Source: Psychrobacter immobilis (GTDB lineage: Bacteria; Pseudomonadota; Gammaproteobacteria; Pseudomonadales; Moraxellaceae). Taken from it: a stretch of DNA of 64,000 bases. The number at the start of each line of letters is the position of its first letter. Position 1 is the first letter of the stretch. The stretch is from contig CAJGZL010000001.1 in assembly GCA_904846145.1 (NCBI GenBank), positions 1,488,001-1,552,000 on the forward strand, given 5' to 3'. The notes beneath the pieces are model-generated. The model did not search any database, was not told the DNA's origin, and saw nothing but the letters and a program-made list of their open reading frames with translations. The translations under genes were made by a program, and so were the position numbers. Positions 9,323 to 18,668 of the stretch are shown in pieces.

Positions 9323-9646
9323 ATGAAACACTCACCCGAACTAACCGACCTCATTATGAGCTTTGATGAGCTAGTCTCTGCTTGTGGTCAAGAGCCGCAA
9401 TGGGTCATTGCGCTAATCGAAGAAAATATTATCGAATATGATGTACCAGAGCAACAGCAATTTACTGGCTTCCAGTTGACGACTGTACGTCGTGCCTCAC
9501 GCATTAGCCGTGACTTTGAGGCCAGCGTGCCTGCTATTGGCTTGATATTAGAGCTGTTAGATGAAGTTGAGCAACTGCGTCAGTATAAGCGCCAATTGGA
9601 TATGCAAGCACCAGTTATTGAAGTCAATATTGAGCATTTAAAATAA
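9323..9646 (+). CDS. cbpM: Chaperone modulatory protein CbpM
   Basis: A 107-aa MerR-like helix-turn-helix protein of the CbpM family, which binds the CbpA J domain and inhibits its co-chaperone and DNA-binding activity. Supporting features are the N-terminal SFDELVSACGQEPQWVIALIEENII segment, the central FQLTTVRRASRISRDFEASVPAIGLILELLDEVEQLR, and the position directly after cbpA. GAGG lies about 10 bp before the ATG. A terminator follows the stop codon. Confidence 0.9.
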   Translation: MKHSPELTDLIMSFDELVSACGQEPQWVIALIEENIIEYDVPEQQQFTGFQLTTVRRASRISRDFEASVPAIGLILELLDEVEQLRQYKRQLDMQAPVIEVNIEHLK

Positions 9647-9676
9647 CCTAGTCTAATAATTTTAAATTTTAGAAAT

Positions 9677-9706
9677 AAAAAAAGGGCATTGATTGCCCTT
9701 TTTTTT
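9677..9706. terminator. Bidirectional terminator between cbpM and sstT
   Basis: AAAAAAAGGGCA and TGCCCTTTTTTTT pair around a 5-nt loop, with A-run and T-run flanks. It lies between convergent genes and fits termination of both. Confidence 0.88.
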
Positions 9707-9755
9707 GTGTTTATAACTGCTGAATTAGTGACTGTTAGTCAGTTAATAAAACCAG

Positions 9756-10965
9756 CTAACGCGCATATTTCGGATCAGCGGCTGCGGTAAATAACACATC
9801 TGTTGATGAGTTCAGCGCAGTCTCTGCTGAATCTTGTATTACCCCGATAATAAAGCCGATAGCGACCACTTGAATAGCAATATCGTTAGGAATACTAAAT
9901 AGGCTTGCTGCTAATGGAATAAGTAGCAATGAACCGCCAGCTACACCAGACGCTCCGCAAGCACTAATCGTCGCTACTAAGCTGAGCAGCAATGCTGAGG
10001 CAAAGCTGACCTCAATGCCTAAAGTATGAGCTGCGGCGAGGGTGAGTACGTTAATAGTAATTGCCGCACCTGCCATATTTATGGTCGCGCCAAGCGGAAT
10101 CGTCACTGAGTAAGTGTCTTTATTCAAGCCTAATTTATTGGCAAGATTCATATTGACTGGAATGTTCGCCGCAGAGCTACGAGTAAAAAACGCGGTAATG
10201 CCAGATTCACGTAGACAAGTAAAGACTAGCGGATATGGGTTTTTGCCTGTTTTAATAAAAACGATAATAGGATTGGCAATCAAGGCAATAAATACCATAC
10301 AGCCAATCAATACCATCAAAATCCGTGCGTAGCCTGCCAGCGCGGCAAAGCCCGTTTCAGCGACAGTGTTGGCGACTAGACCTAGGATACCAAAAGGGGC
10401 TAGAGCAATAACCCATTTGACCACTTGTGAGATAGCTTCAGAAAAATCAACGACAGCAGCACGCGTGGTTGCGCTGGCTTTACGGAGCGCAAAACCGATG
10501 ATAATTGCCCATGCCAATATACCAATATAGTTGGCGTTAGCGACGGCATTGACAGGATTCGCCACAAGGCTAAGCAGTAGATTACCTAAGACTTCTTTTA
10601 GATCGGCGGGCGGTATCTGCGTCACGGCATCAGCACTCATTAACACTAAGCTGGTAGGGAATAAAAAGCTGGCACCCACCGCCGTCAATGCCGCCAAAAA
10701 CGTGCCAAAGATATACATAATCAGCACGGGCTTTACGTAGACTTCACCATCACTACGATGCTGGCAGATAGCGGCCATCACTAAGATAAAGACTAGCACA
10801 GGCGCAACCGCTTTTAGTGCTCCGACGAACAGTGTACCTAGCAGGCCTAGGGCAATACCGACATTGGGCGCCAGCCAACCAACCAACCAACGTGCCCACT
10901 ATCAAACCGATAATAATAAGCGGTACTAGACCAATGCGTTTATACATTTCAACCAATGAATACAT
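9756..10965 (-). pseudogene. sstT: Serine/threonine:sodium symporter SstT, copy 1, frameshifted at a (CCAA)4 tract
   Basis: SstT is a DAACS-family inner-membrane symporter importing serine and threonine with Na+. The 5' part (10965 down to about 10891) encodes [20 protein letters not shown] and the start of TM1. The frame then shifts within four tandem TTGG units (minus strand), and the rest of the protein continues in another frame to 9756. Three units would restore a continuous protein of about 400 aa that aligns end to end with the intact neighbour at 11513-12715. The downstream frame can open at a TTG inside the repeat, but that product would lack most of the first membrane helix. The remainder is intact, including the DAACS motif [21 protein letters not shown], which suggests a recent or reversible change. 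Confidence 0.88.
10875..10890. repeat. Tetranucleotide tract (CCAA)4 inside sstT copy 1
   Basis: Four perfect CCAA units (TTGG on the coding strand) lie exactly at the frameshift. The paralogous position in sstT copy 2 (around 12625-12640) codes for the same residues without a repeat. Confidence 0.9.
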
Positions 10966-11161
10966 TTTTACTCCTACAACTTAATGAATAATAAAAGAGA
11001 TCAAGCTATTCTCTATTTTTTGCCTTACTAGCCTCGTACTTATATATAAAGGTAAAATTCGTAAAACAGAATAAAAATCGGTGAATTATAACCAAAAAAA
11101 GAGCCGTTAAGCCCTTTTTTATTTTTATAGCTATTCATTTGAAGAGATTGATTGGTTATTG
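10966..11161. other. Intergenic region upstream of sstT copy 1
   Basis: AT-rich region before the MITE-like element, presumably with the sstT copy 1 promoter. GGAG lies just before its ATG. An imperfect A-rich/T-rich hairpin near 11095-11125 (AAAAAAGAGC ... GCCCTTTTTT) could be a weak terminator. Confidence 0.35.
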
Positions 11162-11496
11162 GGGTCTGTTGAACATTTGATCATGGCACTGACAGTGACT
11201 ATTTTTTAGGCGATTCTAGATTAAAAATATCTAGTTTAGTCATTCTAAGCGGATCTTTTTAATGACGAATCGGCAAAAAAGAGTCCTGTCCCACTCGAGC
11301 ACAGCTCTCGTCTTGCGAACGGGCAAAGCAGTGCTTTGCTCGATCCGTTCTCAGGGCTGATGCTAAAATTGCCCTATTCGTTGTAAAAGTCTAGCTAAGG
11401 CATCTGCATTACCTGCGATTTTTACTTAGACTAGAACACAGCTTTGATAAACTAGTAGCTATCAGCAGTGCTCACTTATAAATGTTCAACAGACCC
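11162..11496. mobile_element. MITE-like non-autonomous element with 17-bp perfect terminal inverted repeats
   Basis: GGGTCTGTTGAACATTT at 11162-11178 is repeated as its exact reverse complement at 11480-11496, and the inverted similarity decays over a further 20 bp or so (both ends share GCACTG then CTA). The 335-bp interior has no substantial ORF but contains a hairpin at 11325-11341 (GCAAAGCA/TGCTTTGC). Size, TIRs and lack of coding capacity fit a miniature inverted-repeat element mobilised by a transposase elsewhere. I see no clear target-site duplication, so the insertion is old or the exact boundary is off by a few bases. The IS family is not assigned. Confidence 0.75.
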
Positions 11497-11512
11497 TACC
11501 TCTAAAGTGATA

Positions 11513-12715
11513 TTAGCGTGCGTATTTAGGGTCAGCAGCGGCAGTAAACAGTACGTCTGTTGACGAGTTCAATGCGGTCTCTGCCGAGTCTTGCAGGACA
11601 CTAATAATAAAGCCGATAGCGACCACTTGTAGCGCAATATCATCAGGAATATTGAATAAACTGGCCGCCAAAGGAATGAGTAGTAATGAGCCACCAGCGA
11701 CGCCAGAGGTACCTCCAGCACTGACCGTAGCGACTAGACTTAGCAGTAATGCTGAGCCAAAGCTGACTTCAATACCCAAAGTATGAGCTGCTGCAAGGGT
11801 CAATACATTAATAGTGATCGCCGCACCTGCCATATTAATAGTGGCGCCTAATGGCAGGGTCACTGAATAAGTATTCTCATGTAACCCTAATTTGCTGGCT
11901 AGGTTCATATTAATGGGGATATTAGCGGCTGAACTGCGAGTAAAAAACGCGGTAATCCCAGACTCACGCAAGCAGGTGAATACTAGCGGATATGGGTTTT
12001 TACCGGTTTTGAGATACACAAGGATAGGGTTAGTCACCAATGCAATAAACAACATACAGCCTATCAATACTAGCAAAATTCGTGCATAGCCCAACAGCGC
12101 AGCGAAGCCTGTATCAGCGACGGTATTGGCTACTAAGCCCAAGATACCAAAAGGTGCTAGGGCAATAACCCATTTGACTACTTTTGAGATGGCATCCGCA
12201 AAGTCGTTAACAGCGCTGCGAGTTGTCTCGCTGGCTTGTCGTAACGCAAAGCCGATAATAACCGCCCAAGCTAATATACCAATATAATTAGCATTGGCTA
12301 GGGCATCAACTGGGTTGGCGACAAGACTGAGCAGCAAGTTATTTAATACTTCTTTTAAGTTTGCAGGCGGTACTTGCTCGATGGTAGCATTCACCAAAGT
12401 CAATTCAGTTGGGAATAAAAAGCTGGCACCAACCGCGACTAAAGCGGCCACAAAAGTGCCTATCAGATATAAAAATAGCACGGGTTTTACATAGACCTTA
12501 TTACCGCTACAATGCTGACAGATAGCAGCCATAACTAAGAAAAATACCAGTATAGGGGCAACAGCTTTTAGCGCGCCGACGAACAACGTCCCCAAAATAC
12601 CTAAGGCAATACCAATACTTGGCGCCAGCCATCCTATCAAAGTACCTAGTACTAAACCGATAACAATCAGCGGTACCAATCCGATTCGTTGATACATCGC
12701 TATTAATGAATGCAT
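11513..12715 (-). CDS. sstT: Serine/threonine:sodium symporter SstT, copy 2 (intact)
   Basis: A full-length 400-aa DAACS-family symporter for serine and threonine uptake, in the inner membrane with about eight helices plus re-entrant hairpins. Diagnostic stretches are the serine-rich [45 protein letters not shown] and [23 protein letters not shown], and it ends [26 protein letters not shown]. It is very similar along its whole length to the frameshifted copy 1 just downstream, so the two arose by tandem duplication. GAGG lies five bases before ATG 12715. Confidence 0.95.
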   Translation of the reverse strand: MHSLIAMYQRIGLVPLIVIGLVLGTLIGWLAPSIGIALGILGTLFVGALKAVAPILVFFLVMAAICQHCSGNKVYVKPVLFLYLIGTFVAALVAVGASFLFPTELTLVNATIEQVPPANLKEVLNNLLLSLVANPVDALANANYIGILAWAVIIGFALRQASETTRSAVNDFADAISKVVKWVIALAPFGILGLVANTVADTGFAALLGYARILLVLIGCMLFIALVTNPILVYLKTGKNPYPLVFTCLRESGITAFFTRSSAANIPINMNLASKLGLHENTYSVTLPLGATINMAGAAITINVLTLAAAHTLGIEVSFGSALLLSLVATVSAGGTSGVAGGSLLLIPLAASLFNIPDDIALQVVAIGFIISVLQDSAETALNSSTDVLFTAAADPKYAR

Positions 12716-12825
12716 TTTTACCTCAGTAGTTTAAGTAGCTACAAACATAGACTTATTTGACGGGCGATATTATCATTTTTTGGCATATTAACCCATAACT
12801 AGACTTTTATTTCATTGGAACGCAG

Positions 12826-12853
12826 ACGAAAAAAAACGCCATGACTGGCGTTT
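12826..12853 (-). terminator. Terminator of the pepA-holC operon
   Basis: On the minus strand AAACGCCA / TGGCGTTT forms an 8-bp stem with a 4-nt loop followed by eight T. It begins about 25 bp after the holC stop. Confidence 0.85.
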
Positions 12854-12880
12854 AATTTCTGTACTATTTGTACTAGAAGA

Positions 12881-13357
12881 CTAAACTTTGAAATGGGTAA
12901 GCTCATACCCTAGTTGCTGATAATGCTTATACTTAGCCCGTCCTGCTGCTACGCTGACCGTATCTGGTTTGATAATCTCTAGGATACGGGTTATCGATAC
13001 GTTATGAGTCGCACCTATAAAGTCCGTAACGGTACGAGCAGTAGTGTTAAGGACTATACCTTTGAACTGCTCGGGCAAATAGTCACCTAATAGCACAGGC
13101 GCAAGCAAATCATCAGCAGTATTTGTCGTTAGTAACTGATGCGGGATAAAGCTAACGGCATCGTGCGACCACAGCGCCTCATCAAGCTCGCTTAGTAGCG
13201 ATGACTCATCACTCAATACGAGTATCGATTGCTTGCTTTTATGAAGCGCAGTCTGTACTAACTGCACCCTAAAGCCCAAAATATCTTGAGCTTTAGGGTC
13301 GCTGAGTACATAAAAGCTAACGGGTAGCTGGGTCGCCTTTGTCTGATCCGTTGCCAT
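12881..13357 (-). CDS. holC: DNA polymerase III subunit chi
   Basis: HolC joins the clamp loader to SSB at the replication fork. The 158-aa product begins with VSFYVLSDPKAQDILGFRVQLVQTALHKSKQSILVLSD, the family pattern of a first strand followed by the helix that engages SSB and HolD, and contains ALWSHDAVSFIPHQL (typical LWTF..SFIPH) and IVLNTTARTVTDFIGATHNVSITRILEII. Length is usual for Moraxellaceae. It follows pepA by 6 bp on the same strand, the standard pepA-holC arrangement. Confidence 0.93.
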   Translation of the reverse strand: MATDQTKATQLPVSFYVLSDPKAQDILGFRVQLVQTALHKSKQSILVLSDESSLLSELDEALWSHDAVSFIPHQLLTTNTADDLLAPVLLGDYLPEQFKGIVLNTTARTVTDFIGATHNVSITRILEIIKPDTVSVAAGRAKYKHYQQLGYELTHFKV

Positions 13358-13363
13358 TATCTA

Positions 13364-15007
13364 TTACGCTATTGAAGCATTTTTTAGATACTGCATAAAT
13401 AGTGGCACCGGACGACCTGTAGCGGCTTTGTCTTTACCTGAGATCCACGCCGTACCAGCGATATCCAAATGCGCCCACGCTTGACCTTCCTCTATAAAGC
13501 GCGATAAGAAGCAAGCGGCAGTGACAGCGCCTGCGCCTTTGCCACCGATGTTCTGTATATCAGCAATAGGCGAATCAATCAACGACTGATACTCATCATC
13601 CAACGGCATGTGCCAAACGAGATCACCAGACTGATTACTAGCGTTTTCTAAGCCAAACAACACATCTTCATCGTTACTGAATACGGCTGAGCGCACATGA
13701 CCAAGCGCGACGACGCAAGCACCTGTTAGCGTTGCTACATCGATGATCGCTTTTGGCTGATAGTACTGCTGTACGTAGCAAAGCGTGTCGCATAGTACTA
13801 GGCGACCTTCAGCGTCTGTATTGAGGATTTCGACCGATTTGCCGTTCATCGCTCTGATGATATCGCCAGGACGCGTGGCTTCCCCTGATGGCATATTCTC
13901 AGCACAAGCCAATGCGCCGACGACATTGATAGGTAGACGTGATTCGCATAGCGCTTTTAGCGTACCGAGTACAGAAGCTGCACCGCCCATATCGAACTTC
14001 ATCTCATCCATAGCCGCGCCTGGCTTGATTGAGATACCACCTGAATCAAAGGTAACGCCTTTACCAACCAACACAATAGGCGCATCATCATTGACCGCTT
14101 GAATAGCTTGATCGATAGCTTTATCCACTTTTTTACCAGCGCCTTTTAGCGGTAATTTATCGGCTATAGCTTTTAGGCCACCGCTAACTTTTGCTGCGCT
14201 ACTAGTCGTCTTAGCACCGAACTTTGATTTGCCTTGATATTCCATGATGACCAGCTGGCCCTCGCGGGTCGAGCCTTGTGACACAGATAAGAAGCAGTTC
14301 ATGCCTAGTGCTGCCATTTCTGCCTCACCCAGTACAGTGACCTTTAATACATCAGAATGTACTTTGGCAAGCTCTTGTGCTTGCTCTGCCATAAAGACAG
14401 GGAAGCAGATATTACCGGGCTCATTAGCCACATCACGAGTTAGGCTTTGACCTGCAAATACTGACTCAGCAAAGTCTAGCGCTGGCTGCAAAGTATCATC
14501 AGCCAATAGATAGATATCAGTGAGTACCGGTGTGCTTTGCTCAGACTTGTATTTATCGAAACGATAAGTTGCTGCTAATAAATTCAGTGCAAATTGACCG
14601 AACTCGCTTTCCTCTAAGCTGTCATTTAGCGCTACAGTAATTGAGCTAACGCGCTTTTGTGTGGTGCTATAAATCGTCTTAGCAATTTTTTGGAGTGTCG
14701 CATTATTTAGCTTATCGACATTACCCACACCTACTAGCAATAATTGTAGCGGATTTTGCTTAGTGGTTTTTTTGTCACCTGCTAACGCATAATCGGCTAC
14801 TGTCTCGCAAGCTTTACCTGTAAAATGCGACACGTCGATCAATTGTTCGATACGCTCTTGGTAGTCGGTCAATGCAGACTCTGCTAAGATATTTTTATTA
14901 TTATCAACCAGCACCACTAAGCAAGCTGAGTCTTTATCCTTAGCTTCTTTTTTAAGTATTTTTTGAGTATGGGTTTTTGGTAGTTGTTGGGTGAGCTGAA
15001 TATTCAT
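13364..15007 (-). CDS. pepA: Leucyl aminopeptidase (M17)
   Basis: PepA is a hexameric cytosolic di-metal aminopeptidase that removes N-terminal residues from peptides; in E. coli it also binds DNA as an accessory factor in site-specific recombination. The C-terminal catalytic domain has VLVGKGVTFDSGGISIKP, MKFDMGGAASVLGT and the M17 signature NTDAEGRLVLCDTL, which supply the Lys, Asp and Glu metal ligands. The reading frame extends upstream to 15094, but ATG 15007 (MNIQLTQQLP) has AAGGA about 9 bp upstream and removes an implausible extension. A charged insertion lies between the N- and C-domains around LKAIADKLPLKGAGKKVDKA. It is first gene of the pepA-holC operon. Confidence 0.94.
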   Translation of the reverse strand: MNIQLTQQLPKTHTQKILKKEAKDKDSACLVVLVDNNKNILAESALTDYQERIEQLIDVSHFTGKACETVADYALAGDKKTTKQNPLQLLLVGVGNVDKLNNATLQKIAKTIYSTTQKRVSSITVALNDSLEESEFGQFALNLLAATYRFDKYKSEQSTPVLTDIYLLADDTLQPALDFAESVFAGQSLTRDVANEPGNICFPVFMAEQAQELAKVHSDVLKVTVLGEAEMAALGMNCFLSVSQGSTREGQLVIMEYQGKSKFGAKTTSSAAKVSGGLKAIADKLPLKGAGKKVDKAIDQAIQAVNDDAPIVLVGKGVTFDSGGISIKPGAAMDEMKFDMGGAASVLGTLKALCESRLPINVVGALACAENMPSGEATRPGDIIRAMNGKSVEILNTDAEGRLVLCDTLCYVQQYYQPKAIIDVATLTGACVVALGHVRSAVFSNDEDVLFGLENASNQSGDLVWHMPLDDEYQSLIDSPIADIQNIGGKGAGAVTAACFLSRFIEEGQAWAHLDIAGTAWISGKDKAATGRPVPLFMQYLKNASIA

Positions 15008-15165
15008 GTAGGGTTGTCCTTGTAAGCTTGTTAGAGTAATTATTGTATCAGTGAGGCGGTAATAGCAGTGTAGCATATCAAAATAGTAGCGCACCGTCAG
15101 CGAGGGCTAATGATTTTGGCTGGGTTTGCTGACTACTTGAGCAACTATAGCTAAATATCAGCTTG

Positions 15166-15771
15166 TTAGCCGTTAATCACAGTATCAGTCGACATCAACG
15201 CGGCAAATCTATCTTGCAATGCAGCCATAGCCGTATCGTGTATTACGTTGGCGGCCAGCGTTTCGCCTTGAGCACTAGGCAAGTTGCGAGTAGCACAAGC
15301 ATCATGACAAACAAAATTCTCAAAGCCTAAATCAAAGGCAGCTCTTACGCTTGAGCTGACACACATATGACTCATAAACCCAGCAAAGACAATTTGCGAC
15401 TTGCCAGTAGCTTCGATAAGCGCTTGTAACGGAGTATCATAGAAGGCATTAGGATGCATCTTAGTAATGGTTTTTTCACTATCTAATGGTTGCAAGCTGT
15501 CCACTATAGTAACTTTGTCTGACAAAGGATCAAAAATATTACCCTTGTCTTCACCATGATGGGCGATATGAAAAATAGGCGTGTTGTTATCTCTAGCTTT
15601 ATCTAACAGCAAACGCGCATTGGCAGTGGCTTTAGTACCAGCTGCGCCTAATGGCATTTTACCATTGACATATTCATTCTGAAAATCAATCAGTACCACA
15701 GCGCAGTTTGACCAATCAAGCTTATTATACTGGCCGCCAGCCAATTCAAGTAGAGTTGCAGGACTAGACAT
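15166..15771 (-). CDS. Isochorismatase-family cysteine hydrolase
   Basis: A 201-aa hydrolase of the isochorismatase/nicotinamidase superfamily. With the start at ATG 15771 (GGAG seven bases upstream), the catalytic triad reads D29 (VVLIDFQNEY), K104 (ITKMHPNAF) and C137 (GFMSHMCVSSSVRAAFDLGF). The second half has the typical SSVRAAFDLGFENFVCHDAC. Substrate cannot be read from the sequence; family members hydrolyse nicotinamide, isochorismate, ureidoacrylate or related amides. A longer frame starting at 15906 is less likely because its extra 45 residues do not resemble the family. It is divergent from lptF. Confidence 0.85.
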   Translation of the reverse strand: MSSPATLLELAGGQYNKLDWSNCAVVLIDFQNEYVNGKMPLGAAGTKATANARLLLDKARDNNTPIFHIAHHGEDKGNIFDPLSDKVTIVDSLQPLDSEKTITKMHPNAFYDTPLQALIEATGKSQIVFAGFMSHMCVSSSVRAAFDLGFENFVCHDACATRNLPSAQGETLAANVIHDTAMAALQDRFAALMSTDTVING

Positions 15772-16062
15772 AGTGTTCTCCAGATGGTGTGTGAGGTAAA
15801 GATAGATTCTAACAACTAATGAGCCGCTTATCAGTGCTTGATACCAACAACACACAAACCGTTTTAAATGCGCTACAGTACAGAGTGATGTAATGTATTC
15901 AAACACATTTTACCGTCATTTTTTACAAAAACATGGTAGCATTAGCGGCTATGCCTGAATGCCATATCCACAAGCATAGCTTGCATCATTTAGTTAGTTC
16001 GACAGACGCTCAGCTACGTTATTAATGCTGTTACCCTAAGCTTTTTATTAAGAGTCCTTATC

Positions 16063-17337
16063 GTGATATTACGCCGTTATATGACCAATCAAGTTGCCTC
16101 GACCACCGCTTTGGTATTGGGGTTTTTGGTCGTAATGATGCTTGGCGGACGTCTGATACGTTATTTTGGCATCGCCGCTGAAGGTAATTTGGATATCAGC
16201 TTATTGTTTAGCATCATTGGCTATAATCTACCTTACTTTTTAGAGCTTATCCTGCCATTAGCGTTTTTTATCGCCTTGATGCTAGTGTTTGGGCGATTGT
16301 ATGTCGATCAAGAAATGGCCGTTATTAATGGTAGTGGGGTCTCACGCGGTAAGCTGGCTCGGTTGATGACGCCATTGATTTTGGCGCTATTCGTAGGTGA
16401 AGCCGCCTTATCGATAGTCGCTAAGCCTTGGGGCGTGCGCTCCTCAGAAACTATCTGGCAGCAGCAAGCTTTGAGTAGTGCTTTTGATCTTATTCGTCCT
16501 AATGAGTTTGTCAGTAGTGGCAATTACCATCTGTATGTCGGTAGCTTGAGCGATGACAAAAAACAGCTGCAAGATGTGGTCTTGATACAGACCAAAGAGA
16601 CGGTTGAAGATAAAGCACCGCTTAGCAGTGATGATGCTGAGCTGGCAAGGCAACTGGCTAATACTGAGATGCCGCAAGAGTTGACGACTACTATCGACAA
16701 CAGCGATCAAGCCATCACTAAAGACACCATCACTCTTGCCAAGCGTGCTGAGCAAGTTGACAACGGTGCTGGCGGTATCACGCAGTTGGATCTGTTTCAG
16801 GGTCGACGCTATGAAGTCGGCGCAGGCAGTCTAAAGTATAATCAAATTGGCTTTGATCGTTATCGGATTACCTTAACTGAGTCCTCTAAAGAGATAGTGA
16901 CTGAGGATAATACCGAAACCCAAGCTATTGGCCCTTTATGGCAAGCTGCTACAGGTAGCGCGTCAGTTAATAGTACTAGTGCTATGCGGGGCGCGCAAGG
17001 TGAGCTGGGTTATCGATTTGCGCTGCCTTGGCTGATGATCATCGCGCCGATGCTAGCTGTACCTTTATCTCAAGTAAGGCCTCGTCAAGGGCGCTGGCTA
17101 CGCTTATTCCCCTCAGTATTATTATTTGTCAGCTGTGCATTAGGCATTATTTCGCTCAAAAACGCAGTGGGTCAAGGCAGTGTTAGCGTTTGGGCTTATG
17201 CTTGGCTGATCGTAGGGTTTATGGCGTTGGCACTATATATGAATTGGAGCAGCCGTATAGGACATCGATTACGGGTACGACGAGAGGGTACTGAGCCCTC
17301 TCTAACAACCGATCATTCAAACGGAGGGAACTATTAG
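16063..17337 (+). CDS. lptF: LPS export ABC transporter permease LptF
   Basis: LptF pairs with LptG and LptB2 in the inner membrane to extract lipopolysaccharide and push it onto the Lpt bridge. The start is a GTG (16063) opening MILRRYMTNQVASTTALVLG, the classical LptF beginning. Membrane helices lie at about 12-35, 53-77, 98-118 and three near the C-terminus (about 327-395), with a periplasmic beta-jellyroll domain between. FFIALMLVFGRLYVDQEMAVINGSGVS is the coupling-helix region. The last codon overlaps the lptG start by one base, showing tight coupling. Confidence 0.94.
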   Translation: MILRRYMTNQVASTTALVLGFLVVMMLGGRLIRYFGIAAEGNLDISLLFSIIGYNLPYFLELILPLAFFIALMLVFGRLYVDQEMAVINGSGVSRGKLARLMTPLILALFVGEAALSIVAKPWGVRSSETIWQQQALSSAFDLIRPNEFVSSGNYHLYVGSLSDDKKQLQDVVLIQTKETVEDKAPLSSDDAELARQLANTEMPQELTTTIDNSDQAITKDTITLAKRAEQVDNGAGGITQLDLFQGRRYEVGAGSLKYNQIGFDRYRITLTESSKEIVTEDNTETQAIGPLWQAATGSASVNSTSAMRGAQGELGYRFALPWLMIIAPMLAVPLSQVRPRQGRWLRLFPSVLLFVSCALGIISLKNAVGQGSVSVWAYAWLIVGFMALALYMNWSSRIGHRLRVRREGTEPSLTTDHSNGGNY

Positions 17338-18569
17338 TGCGCTCTCCTGTTAATACCCAATCCACCACTCTAAAAGTGCTCAGTCGTTACGTGAAAAAAA
17401 ACGCCCTACTAGCCATTATCGCGGCGATACTAGGACTGTGGGCGCTACAAATTGTTTTCTCTTATTTATCTGAACTGGACTCACTAGATGATAGCTATAC
17501 GATGGCGGACGCTCTCAAATACATCCTATATCGCTCGCCCTATTTTTTAGAAGAATTTATCCCGACAGGTGCTTTATTAGGCGCGGTTATTGGATTAGGA
17601 TTATTAGCTAATAAGAGCGAGCTGGTGGTCATGCGCGCCGCTGGTATTAGTGTGTATCGTATCGTCGGTTGGGTACTACAGCCTGCGCTGGTATTTGTGC
17701 TTTTAGCCTTAGTGATTAACCAATTCGTATTACCTACCAGCAATCAATTGGCACACGAAATCAATAGTGACGAGCGCGACGTATCGATTACCACAGTGCG
17801 CGGCTACTGGACCGTGCAGCCAAGTTTTACCACTACTAGTGCTGGCAACGATGCGAATAATAGCACCGATAACACTAATGGTAGTGCGCAGCCCAATGGC
17901 AGCGATATTCTCTATATCAATTATGCAGATGTACAAGGCAATATCGGTGAAGTAAAACGCTGGCACTTAGATAATGACGGCAATCTGCAAACTGCTATCC
18001 GTGCTGAAGGGGGCAACTATAAAGGGCGCGTCGCTATTGATGCGGATAATAATACCTCGGCCCAGTCGGCCCAGTCGGCCCAGTACCGCTATGAGTGGCA
18101 ACTCAATAATATCACCAAGCTGAGTATCAACCAAGGGTTTGAAGCCAGTCAAGCCAAGTCACTATCAGATACGTTAAGCTTACCTTTTGCACCTGAGTCG
18201 GTCTATCTATTGACCCGTGAGGCTGAAGATCTATCGCTGACTCAGCTATACGATCATCGTCAGCTTATGCGCGCGCAAGAGCAGCGCTCATTGACTCATG
18301 AGCTGGCCTTTTGGCAAAAGCTACTCTCACCACTCTCAATTTTATCGCTAGTTATCGTCGCCTGCTCATTCGTCTTCGGCTCGCTACGCACTCATAGCTT
18401 AGGCTTACGTATTGTCGTCGCGCTACTATTCGGCTTGCTATTTAGCTACCTGCAAGACTTGGTTGGATTTGTGTCCTTGGCGACTGGATTTTCGCCGATG
18501 CTTATGGTGATACTGCCTATTATCGCCAGTACGATACTGGGAATATATTTACTAAAACGGCAAATGTAG
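17337..18569 (+). CDS. lptG: LPS export ABC transporter permease LptG
   Basis: Partner permease of LptF in LPS export. It begins at GTG 17337, sharing one base with the lptF stop (TAGTG). VLSRYVKKNALLAIIAAILGLWALQIVFSYLSELD is the first membrane helix, and SPYFLEEFIPTGALLGAVIGLGLLANKSELVVMRAAGISVYRI contains the coupling helix. The periplasmic domain (about 140-300) holds an Asn/Thr/Ser-rich stretch and a triple 9-bp repeat (18058-18083) coding for AQSAQSAQ, just before YRYEW. Three C-terminal helices finish the protein. The repeat lies in a surface loop and leaves the frame intact. Confidence 0.93.
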   Translation: MRSPVNTQSTTLKVLSRYVKKNALLAIIAAILGLWALQIVFSYLSELDSLDDSYTMADALKYILYRSPYFLEEFIPTGALLGAVIGLGLLANKSELVVMRAAGISVYRIVGWVLQPALVFVLLALVINQFVLPTSNQLAHEINSDERDVSITTVRGYWTVQPSFTTTSAGNDANNSTDNTNGSAQPNGSDILYINYADVQGNIGEVKRWHLDNDGNLQTAIRAEGGNYKGRVAIDADNNTSAQSAQSAQYRYEWQLNNITKLSINQGFEASQAKSLSDTLSLPFAPESVYLLTREAEDLSLTQLYDHRQLMRAQEQRSLTHELAFWQKLLSPLSILSLVIVACSFVFGSLRTHSLGLRIVVALLFGLLFSYLQDLVGFVSLATGFSPMLMVILPIIASTILGIYLLKRQM

Positions 18570-18611
18570 ACGGTTGTTTTGGTAAAAACTTAAGCTCAGC
18601 GAAATACAACT

Positions 18612-18649
18612 AAAAAGCACGCTATAACTCAACTTTAAGCGTGCTTTTT
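18612..18649. terminator. Bidirectional terminator after lptG
   Basis: AAAAAGCACGCT and AGCGTGCTTTTT form a 12-bp stem around a 14-nt loop, between convergent lptG and the methyltransferase gene. Confidence 0.88.
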
Positions 18650-18668
18650 GCTGATGGGTTTTGCAAGA

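Noticed and set aside
9756..10886. SstT copy 1 as an intact gene starting at the internal TTG
   Set aside because: That product would lack most of TM1, and the missing N-terminus is present upstream in another frame, so a frameshift is the better reading.
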